From the NCBI GenBank assembly GCA_002928965.1, contig PERU01000017.1, positions 1 to 64,000 on the forward strand: DNA of 64,000 nt, read 5' to 3'. Source of the DNA: Methylomonas sp. (GTDB lineage Bacteria; Pseudomonadota; Gammaproteobacteria; Methylococcales; Methylomonadaceae). Under the pieces are notes generated by a model. The model saw only the letters and a list, made by a program, of their open reading frames with translations. It did not search any database and had not been told where the DNA came from. This document shows positions 1 through 8,664 of this stretch, piece after piece; position 1 is the stretch's first letter, and the number at the start of each line of letters is the position of its first letter. The translations under genes and the position numbers were made by a program.

Positions 1-1
1 G

Positions 2-115
2 ATTCATACCCAACGTGACAAGGCGACACGTATTGTCCGTTTTCGCCGTGCAAGTTTAAGAGAACGGGAGGCTTATTGTGTCTGGCTCAAAAACGAATAC
101 GATGACACGCAATGA
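2..115 (+). CDS. BrnT-like toxin, C-terminal end only (cut by window edge)
   Basis: This open frame enters from the left edge and ends at the TGA at 113-115. It encodes about 37 residues containing RIVRFRRASLREREAY. That fits the C-terminal pattern of BrnT toxins (RIISARxATxxERxxY), in which the conserved Arg and Glu belong to the RNase-fold active region. BrnT is an RNase-like toxin that is neutralised by BrnA and repressed by the BrnTA complex. The frame overlaps the start of the next gene by 38 nt, which suits translational coupling of a toxin-antitoxin pair. About two thirds of the protein lies outside the window, so the family call rests on this short motif plus the neighbour. Confidence 0.55.
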   Translation: MHTQRDKATRIVRFRRASLREREAYCVWLKNEYDDTQ

Positions 116-287
116 GGTGTTGGCGGCTTTCAAATCCACCGGGAAGGCTTGGCAATCCCGCATGAATGATGCACTGAAAGAATGGCTGGAGCAGCTCCGG
201 CTATTTGAATTTATGTCATTAAAGGAGCATAACTATTCAGCGCAGAGCGCAAATGCCTCACCAGTAGAAGGCTGTCGTAAAAGTTAA
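78..287 (+). CDS. BrnA-like ribbon-helix-helix antitoxin (short)
   Basis: A 69-residue protein starts at GTG 78, preceded by a good GGGAGG ribosome site. Residues 11-39 (EVLAAFKSTGKAWQSRMNDA onward) resemble the C-terminal DNA-binding half of BrnA antitoxins, whose usual pattern is DxxVLxWFxxxGKGYQTRINxxLRxYM. BrnA normally has 80-100 residues with an N-terminal toxin-binding part, which is very short here. The last 30 residues look unconstrained. The gene overlaps the BrnT-like frame, matching the brnT-brnA order. It may be an intact minimal antitoxin or a partly decayed one; the sequence alone does not decide this. Confidence 0.55.
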   Translation: MSGSKTNTMTRNEVLAAFKSTGKAWQSRMNDALKEWLEQLRLFEFMSLKEHNYSAQSANASPVEGCRKS

Positions 288-290
288 ATG

Positions 291-361
291 TAGGTTGGGC
301 TGAGCACGGTGAAGCCCAACAAAATCATGCTGTTGGGCTTCATTGCATTCAGCCCAACCTA
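291..361. repeat. Long imperfect inverted repeat (intergenic hairpin element)
   Basis: Two 30-nt arms (291-320 and 332-361) are complementary at about 25 of 30 positions and flank an 11-nt loop. The outer part reads TAGGTTGGGCTGA on one side and its reverse complement on the other. The inner ten bases, GAAGCCCAAC, are perfectly paired. It lies 3 nt after the BrnA-like gene. It has no T-run, so it is better read as a dispersed palindromic element than as a classic terminator, although it could stop or stabilise the toxin-antitoxin transcript. Confidence 0.75.
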
Positions 362-440
362 CCTTTGTGACGGCAACTTACGGGAGAGAGAGTTGGGTAT
401 AATTCTCGGGTTTCCAGGCTGTGTGGTGTAATATTGCCGG

Positions 441-516
441 AAGCTAGGTCTCTTGGATGGATTGAATCCTGCCATTCATGGCGCTGGATGCCCGCTTCCC
501 GGTGGGCATGACGGCA
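441..516. repeat. REP-like element, partial copy
   Basis: The stretch CTGGATGCCCGCTTCCCGGT followed by GGGCATGACGGCAG closely matches the core of the repeat at 50426-50567 (read on the minus strand) and part of the 2748-3028 copy. The terminal CTTTG(T/G)CAGATT ends of that family are missing here, so this is a partial or solo copy. It sits in the 315-nt gap between the BrnA-like gene and the glycosyltransferase. Apart from this copy and the hairpin at 291-361, I see nothing else in the gap. Confidence 0.6.
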
Positions 517-602
517 GTTTTTAAATTAGTAAGTTTTGGATGTGTCGGATAGGTTTCTCGGCATCAACGTCGGCCTGAAAAGCCGTGTTACTGGATTGAG
601 TA

Positions 603-2282
603 ATGGAATTATTTTTAAGTTTTGTCTTGTCGACCTTGATAAGTGTTTTGTTGATGCCGGTGTTGATTAAATCGGCTAAACATCTTGGTATGCTGGACGA
701 GCCGGATGAACGCAAAGTTCATATTAAAGCCATTCCGCGCTGTGGCGGTTTGGGGTTGTCGTTTGCCACCTTATTCACTATTTTAATTCTCGCGCCTTTT
801 AATCCGCCTTATAGTAGTTTGCTGATTGGTGGGTCGATTATTGTGTTTTTTGGTATTTTGGATGACATATTTAACCTGAATTATAAATGGAAGTTTTTTG
901 GGCAATTTATTGCTGTTATCTTTGTTTTATATCAGGGTATTTATTTAAAATGCCTGCCCTTTGCCGGTCTGAATGACGCGTCTTTATGGGTTGCTTATCC
1001 ACTGAGTTTTATCTTTGTCGTGGGCGTGACCAACGCGGTTAATTTGTCCGATGGTCTGGATGGTTTGGCTGCCGGTATTATGTTGATGACGTTGGCGAGC
1101 GTGGCGTTTTTTGCGGATTTTGTTGGCGGCAAGGACTTGGCGTTAGTTGCCTTGGCACTGATCGGCGGCATTTTGGGGTTTTTACGCTTTAACAGTCATC
1201 CGGCTGTGGTGTTTATGGGCGACACCGGCAGTCAGTTTATCGGTTTTATGGCGGCGTTTTTGTGTATTTATCTGGTCGAAAATGTCTATGTCACCCTCAA
1301 TCCAGCCCTGCCTTTGCTGCTGCTGGGCTTGCCGGTACTGGATACCTTGATGGTGATGAGTCAGCGGATTTACATCGGCAAGTCGCCGTTCTCGCCGGAT
1401 AAACGTCACATTCATCATCGATTGTTGGCTTTGGGCTTCAGTCATGCGGAAGCCGTCTCCTGCATTTATGCCTTGCAATCTTTGTTTTTGCTGGCGGCAT
1501 TTTTGTTGCGCTATCAAAGCGATTTCGCCGTGCTGGGCGTGTATCTGCTGATTTGCGGGACTATTCTGGCACTGTTTATGGTGGCGAAACAGCTTGGGTG
1601 GCGACTGCGACTGGAACACGACCCTGCGGATCGGCGTCGAGGCGTGCTGCGGCGTTTTAAATGGTTGTATTGGGGTTGCCGGCTGTACATCGAGTTTGCG
1701 TTGATCTTGTTCATCTGGGTGATGATTTATGCCATGTACAAGTCATTTAGCTTTTTTTCCGAACTGGAACCGGTTTTTCTGGCGAGTTTTGCGGCGACTG
1801 TGTTGCTGATGTTGTTGCTTAAAATGCCAATGTTAAATGCGTTAATTAAATTGTGTGTCTATATTACGGCGACTTTTTCAGGTTTTATATTAACTTCGGA
1901 TCATTTTAATCTGCAGTTTATTGATTGGATTGTATTTAGTTATTTAATTGGGTTGATGGCGGTAATATTTATTGGCATACGGGTGACGCGCCGCAATATA
2001 TTTTCATTTTCCACTCAGGACTTATTGATTTCTTTGTTTGCTGTGGCGGCAGTGTTTTTATCTGAAACGCCGTTTCCGGTTAACTTTTTATTTAAGTTGC
2101 TCTGTCTGGCTTATGCCGTTGAATATTTGTTCAATTTCCAATTAAGAGCCTACAGAACGTTAAAAATATCAGCCTTAATTGCCGGCAGCATGGTATTTGT
2201 TATTTTATTGCGTGGCTATGATGTGCGTTCCGATTTAATATCACCCGTTGAGAATTCGCCTTATTCTGCGATAGTGAATTGA
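603..2282 (+). CDS. WecA/TagO-type polyprenyl-phosphate HexNAc-1-phosphate transferase with extra C-terminal membrane domain
   Basis: This 559-residue multi-pass membrane protein belongs to glycosyltransferase family 4. Its N-terminal 340 residues carry the family signatures: an early DEPDERKVH segment, GILDDIFNL, NAVNLSDGLDGLAAG, GDTGSQFIGF and the loop motif DKRHIHHRLL. Such enzymes transfer GlcNAc-1-phosphate (or a related sugar) from the UDP-sugar to undecaprenyl phosphate, starting O-antigen, teichoic-acid-like or exopolysaccharide synthesis on the cytoplasmic face. WecA and TagO usually end near residue 360. Here roughly 200 further residues follow, with several hydrophobic helices and no motif I recognise. 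The gene stands alone between repeat-rich gaps, so the target glycan cannot be named from context. Confidence 0.85.
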   Translation: MELFLSFVLSTLISVLLMPVLIKSAKHLGMLDEPDERKVHIKAIPRCGGLGLSFATLFTILILAPFNPPYSSLLIGGSIIVFFGILDDIFNLNYKWKFFGQFIAVIFVLYQGIYLKCLPFAGLNDASLWVAYPLSFIFVVGVTNAVNLSDGLDGLAAGIMLMTLASVAFFADFVGGKDLALVALALIGGILGFLRFNSHPAVVFMGDTGSQFIGFMAAFLCIYLVENVYVTLNPALPLLLLGLPVLDTLMVMSQRIYIGKSPFSPDKRHIHHRLLALGFSHAEAVSCIYALQSLFLLAAFLLRYQSDFAVLGVYLLICGTILALFMVAKQLGWRLRLEHDPADRRRGVLRRFKWLYWGCRLYIEFALILFIWVMIYAMYKSFSFFSELEPVFLASFAATVLLMLLLKMPMLNALIKLCVYITATFSGFILTSDHFNLQFIDWIVFSYLIGLMAVIFIGIRVTRRNIFSFSTQDLLISLFAVAAVFLSETPFPVNFLFKLLCLAYAVEYLFNFQLRAYRTLKISALIAGSMVFVILLRGYDVRSDLISPVENSPYSAIVN

Positions 2283-2357
2283 GTCTTATAGAGTCAGACG
2301 TTTTCTGACAATCGCAATCAGCAGACCCTCACGCCATCTGCTTTTTGAGGATTAACT

Positions 2358-2747
2358 CTAGGAGCCTGTCCGAGAATAGAGAATCTGTTACGGAAAAGCC
2401 CTTGTGGCCAGATTCCCCGCTCATTTTCGTTAAGGATTCCGTCAGAAATAACTTCCGTTTATGGTACCCATGCTTTGCGTCACTGCCATTAAGTTAGGCC
2501 GTCATACCGGCAGGGATTGCCGGTATCCAGTTCACAGGGATGGGAAAGACCTTCGCCATCCTTGGCTTCTGGGTTCCGGCAATCCCCTTGTGCCCCAGAG
2601 GGTATGCCGGAACGACGTGTCCGGAGTTGCGGGAAATTATTTTCAACCAAATCCTAAATAGCGGCACTATTCGCCTCAAATGATCAAAAAATCTGACTCA
2701 AAATAGCTTTCCCTCGCGACGATTCCTCTTCTCGGACAGGCTCCTAG
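2358..2747. mobile_element. MITE-like element with perfect 19-bp inverted ends
   Basis: CTAGGAGCCTGTCCGAGAA at 2358-2376 is repeated exactly in inverted form at 2729-2747. The 390 bp between hold no credible gene. The outer CTAG is self-complementary, so it may be a 4-bp target duplication around 15-bp ends (GAGCCTGTCCGAGAA). The interior (about 2500-2620) carries a REP-like segment beginning GTCATACCGGCAGGGATTGC, with facing copies of TGCCGG-type sequence. This architecture is that of a non-autonomous transposable element; no transposase is present in the window. Confidence 0.75.
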
Positions 2748-3028
2748 TGGTCAGATTTCAGGTTTCAGATTAGGAATGATCATGAAATAACCTTTACAAG
2801 TGTTCGGCGTAGGTGAGGATTTATCCGCACAATGCGAGTGAATTCGCACCTACCGTTGCAGAACTTGTTTCTCACATATTCCTTATCGAAGGTTGTCATT
2901 ACGGCATACCCTCTGCGGCGCAAGTGAATTGCCGGACCCCGGCTCATGGTAGCTTAGAAACTCGCCATCCATGACAATGGATACGCGATTCCGGCAGGTA
3001 TGACAGTCTTTCTTCCAATCTGACAAAG
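2748..3028. repeat. Second repeat family, long copy, left end abutting the MITE
   Basis: This unit begins with GGTCAGATTTCAGGTTTCA right after the MITE end and finishes with GGTATGACAGTCTTTCTTCC then AATCTGACAAAG at 3017-3028. The same right end and the same left-hand motif bound the 142-bp copy at 50426-50567 on the opposite strand, where the ends read CTTTGTCAGATT and AATCTGCCAAAG. The left CTTTG is missing here, as if replaced by the neighbouring element. The internal segment (about 2900-3000) holds another degenerate REP-like sequence. No gene is visible. Confidence 0.6.
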
Positions 3029-3183
3029 AATTAAAGGCTATGTCAAAAATAACTTCCCGAGCGGGATTTTTCCTTCACCCAGCGGGTGCTTGTAGGGTGG
3101 GTTGTCCATGCTTCGATATGGTTCTGCACGAACGGCCCACAATAAACATCAACTGCTCTTTTTGTACCATGCCTGTCTATGAG

Positions 3184-3221
3184 GCAAAGCCAGTGGTCTT
3201 TGCTCCCGCTTGCGCGGGAGC
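3184..3221. repeat. Two adjacent small hairpins downstream of rne
   Basis: GCTCCCGC at 3202-3209 pairs perfectly with GCGGGAGC at 3214-3221 around a 4-nt loop. Just beside it, GCAAAG (3184-3189) pairs with CTTTGC (3198-3203). They lie 60-100 nt past the rne stop codon on the minus strand. There is no U-run, so a classic intrinsic terminator is unlikely; they may act as an mRNA 3' end barrier. The rest of 3029-3283 shows no gene. Confidence 0.45.
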
Positions 3222-3283
3222 ATCGATGCCGAGTTTATAGCTATTTACTGTGCTTTGAAACAAGCGACCTTGGCATTAGACGA

Positions 3284-5473
3284 TCAATCGTCTGATGAAG
3301 CCGTATTTTGCACGGGTGCATTGTCGCTACGATGGCTGGTTGGTGATTCGCTATCCGTGCGTTGTTTGCGTTCGGCAAATTCACTGTCATATGGCCGAGT
3401 TTGAGGTTCGCTGACTGCTTGGATGGGTGCGGCTGACCGTTCTTGATTGTCTGCTGATTCAACAGACGTTTGTTCGGTTTTTCTTTCGCCGGCATTACGC
3501 GGGCCGCGGCGACGATTTCGACCACGACGCGCAGGGCGATCACCGTTAGGCTTTTGATTTGGTTGAGAATCATTGATCTCGGTTAATTCAACGGGTTCAG
3601 GTTGGTGGCTGATTTCAGCGCTGGCTGTTGCCGTTGCATTGGCTTCGGGTGTAGCGTTGGGGTTGCCATTGCGTTTGTTATTGTTTCGGCGGTTGTTGTT
3701 ACGGCCACCGCCCGCAGACCGATCACGATCTCTGCGGTTGTTACGTCCTGATTTAGGCTGCCTGCTTTCAGTGCTTTTTTCGCTGGTTTCAGGGGTTTCG
3801 ACAGGTTTGCTTTGGCCGACCAGCCGTTGCCAGAACCGTTGAATCAGGCTGGTTGAGGTTTTTTTGTTTTGTACTGGGGCGGGCGCATCAGGTAAAAACT
3901 CCTTAACGGCCGCTTTTTCAGCCTTAGGTGCGCTTTGTTTGGCAAATTCAGGTACTGCAATATCGTCTTCTTTGATTTGCAGGTGGCTGGGTTTATCTTC
4001 CAGTCCGTCCAATGATTTGATGCGCTCAATGTCGTAAGCCGGTGTTTCAATGTGTTTGCTAGGCAACACCACAATGCTGACTTTCAGGCGTCCTTCCAGT
4101 TCTTGAATGGCTGAACGTTTTTCGTTCAGCAAGAACGTCGCGCAGTCGATGGGTAAATGAGCAATTACCCGCTCAGTCCCTTTTTTCATCGCTTCTTCTT
4201 CAATCAAACGCAGCACTGCCAATGTCACGGATTCCACGTTACGAATCGTGCCCTGGCCTTTGCAACGTGGGCAGGTCAGTTGGGTGGAGTCGCCCAATGA
4301 TGGTCGCAGGCGCTGTCTGGACATTTCCATCAAGCCGAAGCGGGAGATGCGGCCAGTCTGTATCCGGGCTCTATCGATTTTCAAAGCATCACGCAAGCGG
4401 TTTTCAACTTCCCGCTGGTTTTTGTTGGACATCATGTCGATGAAGTCCACCACGAACAAGCCGCCCAAGTCGCGTAACCGCAATTGGCGGGCAATTTCGT
4501 CGGCAGCTTCCAGGTTGGTGTTCAGCGCAGTTTCCTCGATGTCGCTGCCTTTAGTGGCGCGAGCCGAGTTGATGTCGATGGAGGTCAGGGCTTCGGTGTG
4601 GTCGATGACAATCGAGCCGCCGGAGGGTAATGAGACTTCCCGCTTATAAGCCATCTCGATCTGAGTTTCGATCTGGTAGCGGCTGAACAAGGGGACGCTG
4701 TCCTGATACAGTTTGGCCTTATGCAGGTTGTGCGGCATGACCTGTTTCAGGAAGTTGTGTACCAGCTTGAATGCACCTTCCTGGTCGATGAGAATTTCGT
4801 CGATGTCGCCACGTAAATGGTCACGTAAGGCACGGATGATGACGTTGCTTTCCTGGAAAATCAGGAAAGGGGCGGTTTGTTCGTGGCTGGAACGTTCGAT
4901 GGCTTCCCACAATTGCAGCAGGTAGTTCAAATCCCACTGCAGTTCTTCAGCGCTTTTGTCTGAACCGGCTGTGCGGATAATCAAACCCATGGTGTCGGGG
5001 ATTTCCAGTGCGGACATGGTTTCGCGCAGTTCGCTGCGATTGTCGCCTTCGATGCGGCGGGAAATGCCGCCAGCTTTCGGATTATTGGGCATCAGCACCA
5101 AATAGGTGCCGGCCAGACTAATGTAGGTGGTTAAGGCTGCGCCTTTGTTGCCGCGTTCTTCCTTTTCGATTTGAACGACAATTTCCTGGCCTTCGCGGAT
5201 GTTGGATTTGGTTGATTTGCTGTCATCGCCATCGCCGGATCGATATTCCGGGGCTATTTCCTTGAAGGGCAAAAAGCCGTGTTTTTCAGCGCCGTAATTG
5301 ACGAACGCTGCCTCCAGGCTGGGCTCCACGCGGGTGATGATACCTTTGTATATGTTGGATTTCTTTTGTTCTTTTGAAGGGACTTCGATGTCAAAATCAT
5401 AGAGTTTTTGACCATCTACCAATGCCACTCGCAGCTCTTCGGGCTGGGTGGCGTTGATAAGCATTCTTTTCAT
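3284..5473 (-). CDS. rne: Ribonuclease E, short form
   Basis: RNase E is the endoribonuclease that starts mRNA decay and processes rRNA and tRNA precursors, working at the inner membrane. The N-terminal catalytic half is intact: an S1 RNA-binding domain around residues 36-120, a 5' sensor/RNase H-like region, the DNase I-like active site with Asp300 ([12 protein letters not shown]) and Asp343 (VVDFIDMM), and the zinc-link Cys pair CPRCKGQG at 401-407. The protein has 729 residues against 1061 in E. coli. Residues beyond about 500 are low-complexity, rich in Arg, Asn, Glu and Pro, typical of the disordered scaffold, with Arg-rich stretches that could bind RNA. The gene diverges from rluC, as in E. 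coli. Confidence 0.95.
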   Translation of the reverse strand: MKRMLINATQPEELRVALVDGQKLYDFDIEVPSKEQKKSNIYKGIITRVEPSLEAAFVNYGAEKHGFLPFKEIAPEYRSGDGDDSKSTKSNIREGQEIVVQIEKEERGNKGAALTTYISLAGTYLVLMPNNPKAGGISRRIEGDNRSELRETMSALEIPDTMGLIIRTAGSDKSAEELQWDLNYLLQLWEAIERSSHEQTAPFLIFQESNVIIRALRDHLRGDIDEILIDQEGAFKLVHNFLKQVMPHNLHKAKLYQDSVPLFSRYQIETQIEMAYKREVSLPSGGSIVIDHTEALTSIDINSARATKGSDIEETALNTNLEAADEIARQLRLRDLGGLFVVDFIDMMSNKNQREVENRLRDALKIDRARIQTGRISRFGLMEMSRQRLRPSLGDSTQLTCPRCKGQGTIRNVESVTLAVLRLIEEEAMKKGTERVIAHLPIDCATFLLNEKRSAIQELEGRLKVSIVVLPSKHIETPAYDIERIKSLDGLEDKPSHLQIKEDDIAVPEFAKQSAPKAEKAAVKEFLPDAPAPVQNKKTSTSLIQRFWQRLVGQSKPVETPETSEKSTESRQPKSGRNNRRDRDRSAGGGRNNNRRNNNKRNGNPNATPEANATATASAEISHQPEPVELTEINDSQPNQKPNGDRPARRGRNRRRGPRNAGERKTEQTSVESADNQERSAAPIQAVSEPQTRPYDSEFAERKQRTDSESPTSHRSDNAPVQNTASSDD

Positions 5474-5817
5474 TAAATTATCCTTATTGTTGTTTGTATC
5501 CTACCGAAGAGGTTTAAACAGATTTGGATTCGCAGGAAAAAGCGATTTGAGGCGTCTTTTTCTATATCGTTTTTAGGCGGGCCAGGCTGACTGAAACGGC
5601 AATTGACGTTGTGTTGGTGCAGCAAAATATCGGATGAACCGAGGGCGGCGCTTGGATAGTGGGCGATCTGTTTTGTTGAGCTCTTATAGTTGGATGCAGT
5701 CGCTCATCATGGGTTGAGCGATAAAACCCGAAAAATTCATTTTGGTTGGCGAGGACGTCTAGCGTCGGGGCCATTAGGTCTTTTTCTTATACAGTCTATC
5801 CAGAGATAAACTGGCCT

Positions 5818-5846
5818 AATATAGCAATGTTTAACAGTGGCAGCAA
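5818..5846 (-). promoter_or_regulatory. Predicted sigma-70 promoter and long leader of rne
   Basis: On the minus strand TTGCTG (5841-5846) and TATATT (5818-5823) are separated by 17 nt. Transcription from here would give an rne leader of roughly 335 nt before the ATG at 5473. E. coli rne also has a long (about 360 nt) structured leader through which RNase E controls its own level; a similar role here is inferred. No open frame of substance is visible in 5474-5887. Confidence 0.5.
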
Positions 5847-5887
5847 TTTTAAACATGGGCTGTAGATAAATTGTTATCATTTGAACC

Positions 5888-6850
5888 ATGAAAAGCACTC
5901 CCGAACAGATCAATCCTCAAGTGCAGTGGCTTGAAATCACTGACGCCAATACCGAACAACGACTGGATAATTTTCTTATAAGCTACCTGAAAGGCGTGCC
6001 AAAAACCCGTATTTACCGTATGGTCAGAAAAGGTGAGGTGAGGGTCAATAAAGGCCGTGTGGATGTTAGTTACAAGTTGGTGTTGGGCGACATTGTCAGA
6101 ATTCCTCCGGTCAGAGTGGCTGAAAAAAATGCTGACAATATCATCGTGCAGCCGACCTTGAAGTATAGTCTTGAGAACCATATCTTATTTGAAGATGATG
6201 GCTTTATCGTGCTGAACAAGCCATCCGGTTTCGCCGTGCACGGGGGCAGCGGTATCAGTTCCGGGGTGATCGAGGCATTGCGTCAAATTCGACCGCAACA
6301 GAAATTTTTGGAATTGGTGCACAGGTTGGATAAAGAGACCTCCGGTTGTCTGTTGATTGCCAAAAAGCGCTCAATATTGAAAATATTACATGAGCTGTTT
6401 CGTGGCAGTGATATCCGGAAAACCTATTTGGCTTTGCTTGTCGGCCAATTTCAACGCAAAAAACAGTTGGTTGATGTGCCCTTGCTAAAACACGCAAACA
6501 ACGACCTTGAACGGATGGTGACAGTGAGTCAGGCCGGAAAATCTGCCGAAACCCTGTTCACGCGGCTACAAAAGTACCAGGATGTGACGCTGGTTCAGGC
6601 GGCGCCCAAAACCGGGCGCACCCATCAGATTCGAGTGCATGCTGCCTGGTTAGGGCACCCGATCGTTGGCGATGATCGTTATGGCGACAATGAAACCAAC
6701 AAGGCGTTTAAGAAACGCGGTTACAAACGATTGTTTCTGCACGCCGAGCAGTTGCAGTTTGCTCATCCTGTCACCGGGCAGGCGTTGCATTTTACGGCGC
6801 CATTGCCTGACGATTTAAAAGCCCTGCTGGATCATGAAAAACCGCTTTGA
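5888..6850 (+). CDS. rluC: Ribosomal large subunit pseudouridine synthase C
   Basis: This 320-residue RluC-type enzyme makes pseudouridine in 23S rRNA (955, 2504 and 2580 in E. coli numbering). An N-terminal S4 RNA-binding domain (about 20-80) is followed by the RluA-family catalytic domain with HRLDKETSG at 145-153. Asp148 is the nucleophile. KTGRTHQIRVH further on is the second family signature. The start at 5888 gives the expected length. Its end overlaps the next gene by 17 nt, suggesting cotranslation with the HAD phosphatase, a pairing common in gammaproteobacteria. Confidence 0.95.
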   Translation: MKSTPEQINPQVQWLEITDANTEQRLDNFLISYLKGVPKTRIYRMVRKGEVRVNKGRVDVSYKLVLGDIVRIPPVRVAEKNADNIIVQPTLKYSLENHILFEDDGFIVLNKPSGFAVHGGSGISSGVIEALRQIRPQQKFLELVHRLDKETSGCLLIAKKRSILKILHELFRGSDIRKTYLALLVGQFQRKKQLVDVPLLKHANNDLERMVTVSQAGKSAETLFTRLQKYQDVTLVQAAPKTGRTHQIRVHAAWLGHPIVGDDRYGDNETNKAFKKRGYKRLFLHAEQLQFAHPVTGQALHFTAPLPDDLKALLDHEKPL

Positions 6851-7481
6851 TTTAATTATTTTTGATTGGGATGGCACGCTGGTCGATTCCGTCGACTGGA
6901 TTGTGCACTGCATTCAAAATGCAGCTGCGCATTATGGTTGCGAGATTCCCGAGACCCAGGCCGCAAAAGACATTATCGGTTTGAGTATAGAAAATGCCAT
7001 GCAAACCTTGTTTCCCGATACGGATGCTGAAATGCGCCGTCAACTGGCTGCGCATTACGGACAGGGTTTTTTCTCTAAACAGACTGGGCCGGAAGATTTG
7101 TTTCCAGGTGTGCCGGAGATGTTGCGGTATTTGAAAGGCCAAGGTTATCGATTGGCCGTTGCCACCGGCAAGAAATCGGCAGGTCTATCCAAAGCCATTA
7201 CCGGCACGGGCATAGCCGATTTATTTTGTGTCACCCGATGTTCCGACCAGACGGCTTCAAAACCCGATCCGTTGATGATCGATGAAATTGTCGCCGAGTT
7301 GGGTGTCAGCAAGCAGCGAACATTGATGGTGGGTGATTCGGTGCATGATTTGCAAATGGCGTTAAATGCGCAGGTTGCCTCGGTGGCGGTGACTTGCGGG
7401 GCACATTCTGCCGAGACATTGAAACAATACCAGCCTTTGTATTGTCTAGCCTATCCAACTGAATTAATCGATATTATTTAA
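6834..7481 (+). CDS. HAD-superfamily phosphatase (Gph-like)
   Basis: The 215-residue protein has the HAD motif I DWDGTLVDS at residues 11-19 with both catalytic Asp residues. It has an alpha-helical cap region, motif II (VATGKKS), motif III lysine (SKPDP) and motif IV (GDSVHDLQMA). This layout is subfamily IA, as in phosphoglycolate phosphatase and related phosphatases. The substrate cannot be read from the sequence. It overlaps rluC by 17 nt and is followed 11 nt later by sppA, so the three probably form one transcript. Confidence 0.85.
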   Translation: MKNRFDLIIFDWDGTLVDSVDWIVHCIQNAAAHYGCEIPETQAAKDIIGLSIENAMQTLFPDTDAEMRRQLAAHYGQGFFSKQTGPEDLFPGVPEMLRYLKGQGYRLAVATGKKSAGLSKAITGTGIADLFCVTRCSDQTASKPDPLMIDEIVAELGVSKQRTLMVGDSVHDLQMALNAQVASVAVTCGAHSAETLKQYQPLYCLAYPTELIDII

Positions 7482-7492
7482 GAGGTTTATCC

Positions 7493-8461
7493 GTGGACAA
7501 TCAACAAGACCCAAACTTATCTGACCAGAATGAGTCTGGTTGGGAACAGGCCGTACTGGAAAAGCTGGCGTTTGCCGCGGTGGAGGAGCAAAAGAAAACT
7601 CGCCGCTGGGGTATTTTTTTCAAGTTTTTAACCTTTGCTTATTTGGCTGTGGCGATCGGTTTGCTGGCTTATCCTCGTTTTGAGGCAGACATCAGCACAG
7701 CAAAAGGTCATGCTGCGGTGATCGATGTCCGGGGCATGATTGCCGATGGCGAAGCCGCCAATGCCGATACCATCATTGAAGGTTTGCGGGATGCTGTAAA
7801 AGATAAAAATACCAAGGGCATTATCTTGAATATCAATTCTCCTGGCGGCAGCGCGGTGCAGTCGGCCTATGTGTATGACGAAATTCGCCGACAAAAGGTA
7901 GAGCATCCCGATATGCCAATCTATGCTGTGGTAGGTGATATGTGTGCATCTGGGGGATATTACATTGCCTCCGCTGCCGATAAAATCTATGTCAGTCAGG
8001 CCAGCCTGATCGGCTCTATCGGCGTGATCATGAATGGCTTTGGCTTTAGCAATGTACTGGAAAAGCTGGGCGTGGAGCGGCGTCTTTTAAGGGCGGGTGA
8101 GCATAAAGCTTTGCTGGACCCCTTTTCGCCAGTCAATCAGCAAGAATCTGAACATATGCAATCCTTGTTGAATCAAGTGCATCAGCAGTTCATTAATGCC
8201 GTTAAACAAGGCCGTGGCAACCGTTTGAAAGAATCGGCAGAGATGTTTTCCGGTTTGGTCTGGAATGGTGAAGATGGTGTTAAATTAGGTTTGGCGGACG
8301 ATTTTGGCAGCGTGGATTCGGTTGCCAGAACGGTACTGGGTACAGAAGAAATCTTAAACTTCACCCCAAGAGAGCAATTGCTCGATCGTTTGGCCGGTAA
8401 ATTTGGCGCATCATTCGCCCAAGCCATTGGCGCCACAATTAAATCCATCAATATTCAATAA
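7493..8461 (+). CDS. sppA: Signal peptide peptidase SppA, short (36K) type
   Basis: This S49-family serine protease digests cleaved signal peptides in the inner membrane. The GTG start at 7493 follows an AAGAGG ribosome site. Of 322 residues, a single membrane anchor lies at about 43-60, followed by the periplasmic protease domain. The nucleophile is predicted as Ser153 in CASGGYY and the general base as Lys205 in AGEHKALLDPF. The length and single domain match the short SppA form rather than the 67-kDa tandem E. coli enzyme. Confidence 0.92.
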   Translation: MDNQQDPNLSDQNESGWEQAVLEKLAFAAVEEQKKTRRWGIFFKFLTFAYLAVAIGLLAYPRFEADISTAKGHAAVIDVRGMIADGEAANADTIIEGLRDAVKDKNTKGIILNINSPGGSAVQSAYVYDEIRRQKVEHPDMPIYAVVGDMCASGGYYIASAADKIYVSQASLIGSIGVIMNGFGFSNVLEKLGVERRLLRAGEHKALLDPFSPVNQQESEHMQSLLNQVHQQFINAVKQGRGNRLKESAEMFSGLVWNGEDGVKLGLADDFGSVDSVARTVLGTEEILNFTPREQLLDRLAGKFGASFAQAIGATIKSINIQ

Positions 8462-8527
8462 CGGGCTTGCCAAGACTGTGCTTTTTAAGGATAATGCGCA
8501 GGCTTAGGCGATAGCCCATGTTTTTAT

Positions 8528-8637
<110 letters not shown>

Positions 8638-8664
8638 GCCCAAATCCCTTCCCTTTTGTTGCTA

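Noticed and set aside
2461-2679. Opposed 60-66 codon frames inside the 390-bp element
   Set aside because: They arise from the REP-like palindrome; no ribosome sites or transposase motifs.
3284-5473. Several long plus-strand frames opposite rne (for example 4248-4649)
   Set aside because: They mirror the conserved RNase E catalytic domain and have no ribosome sites; they are antisense shadows.
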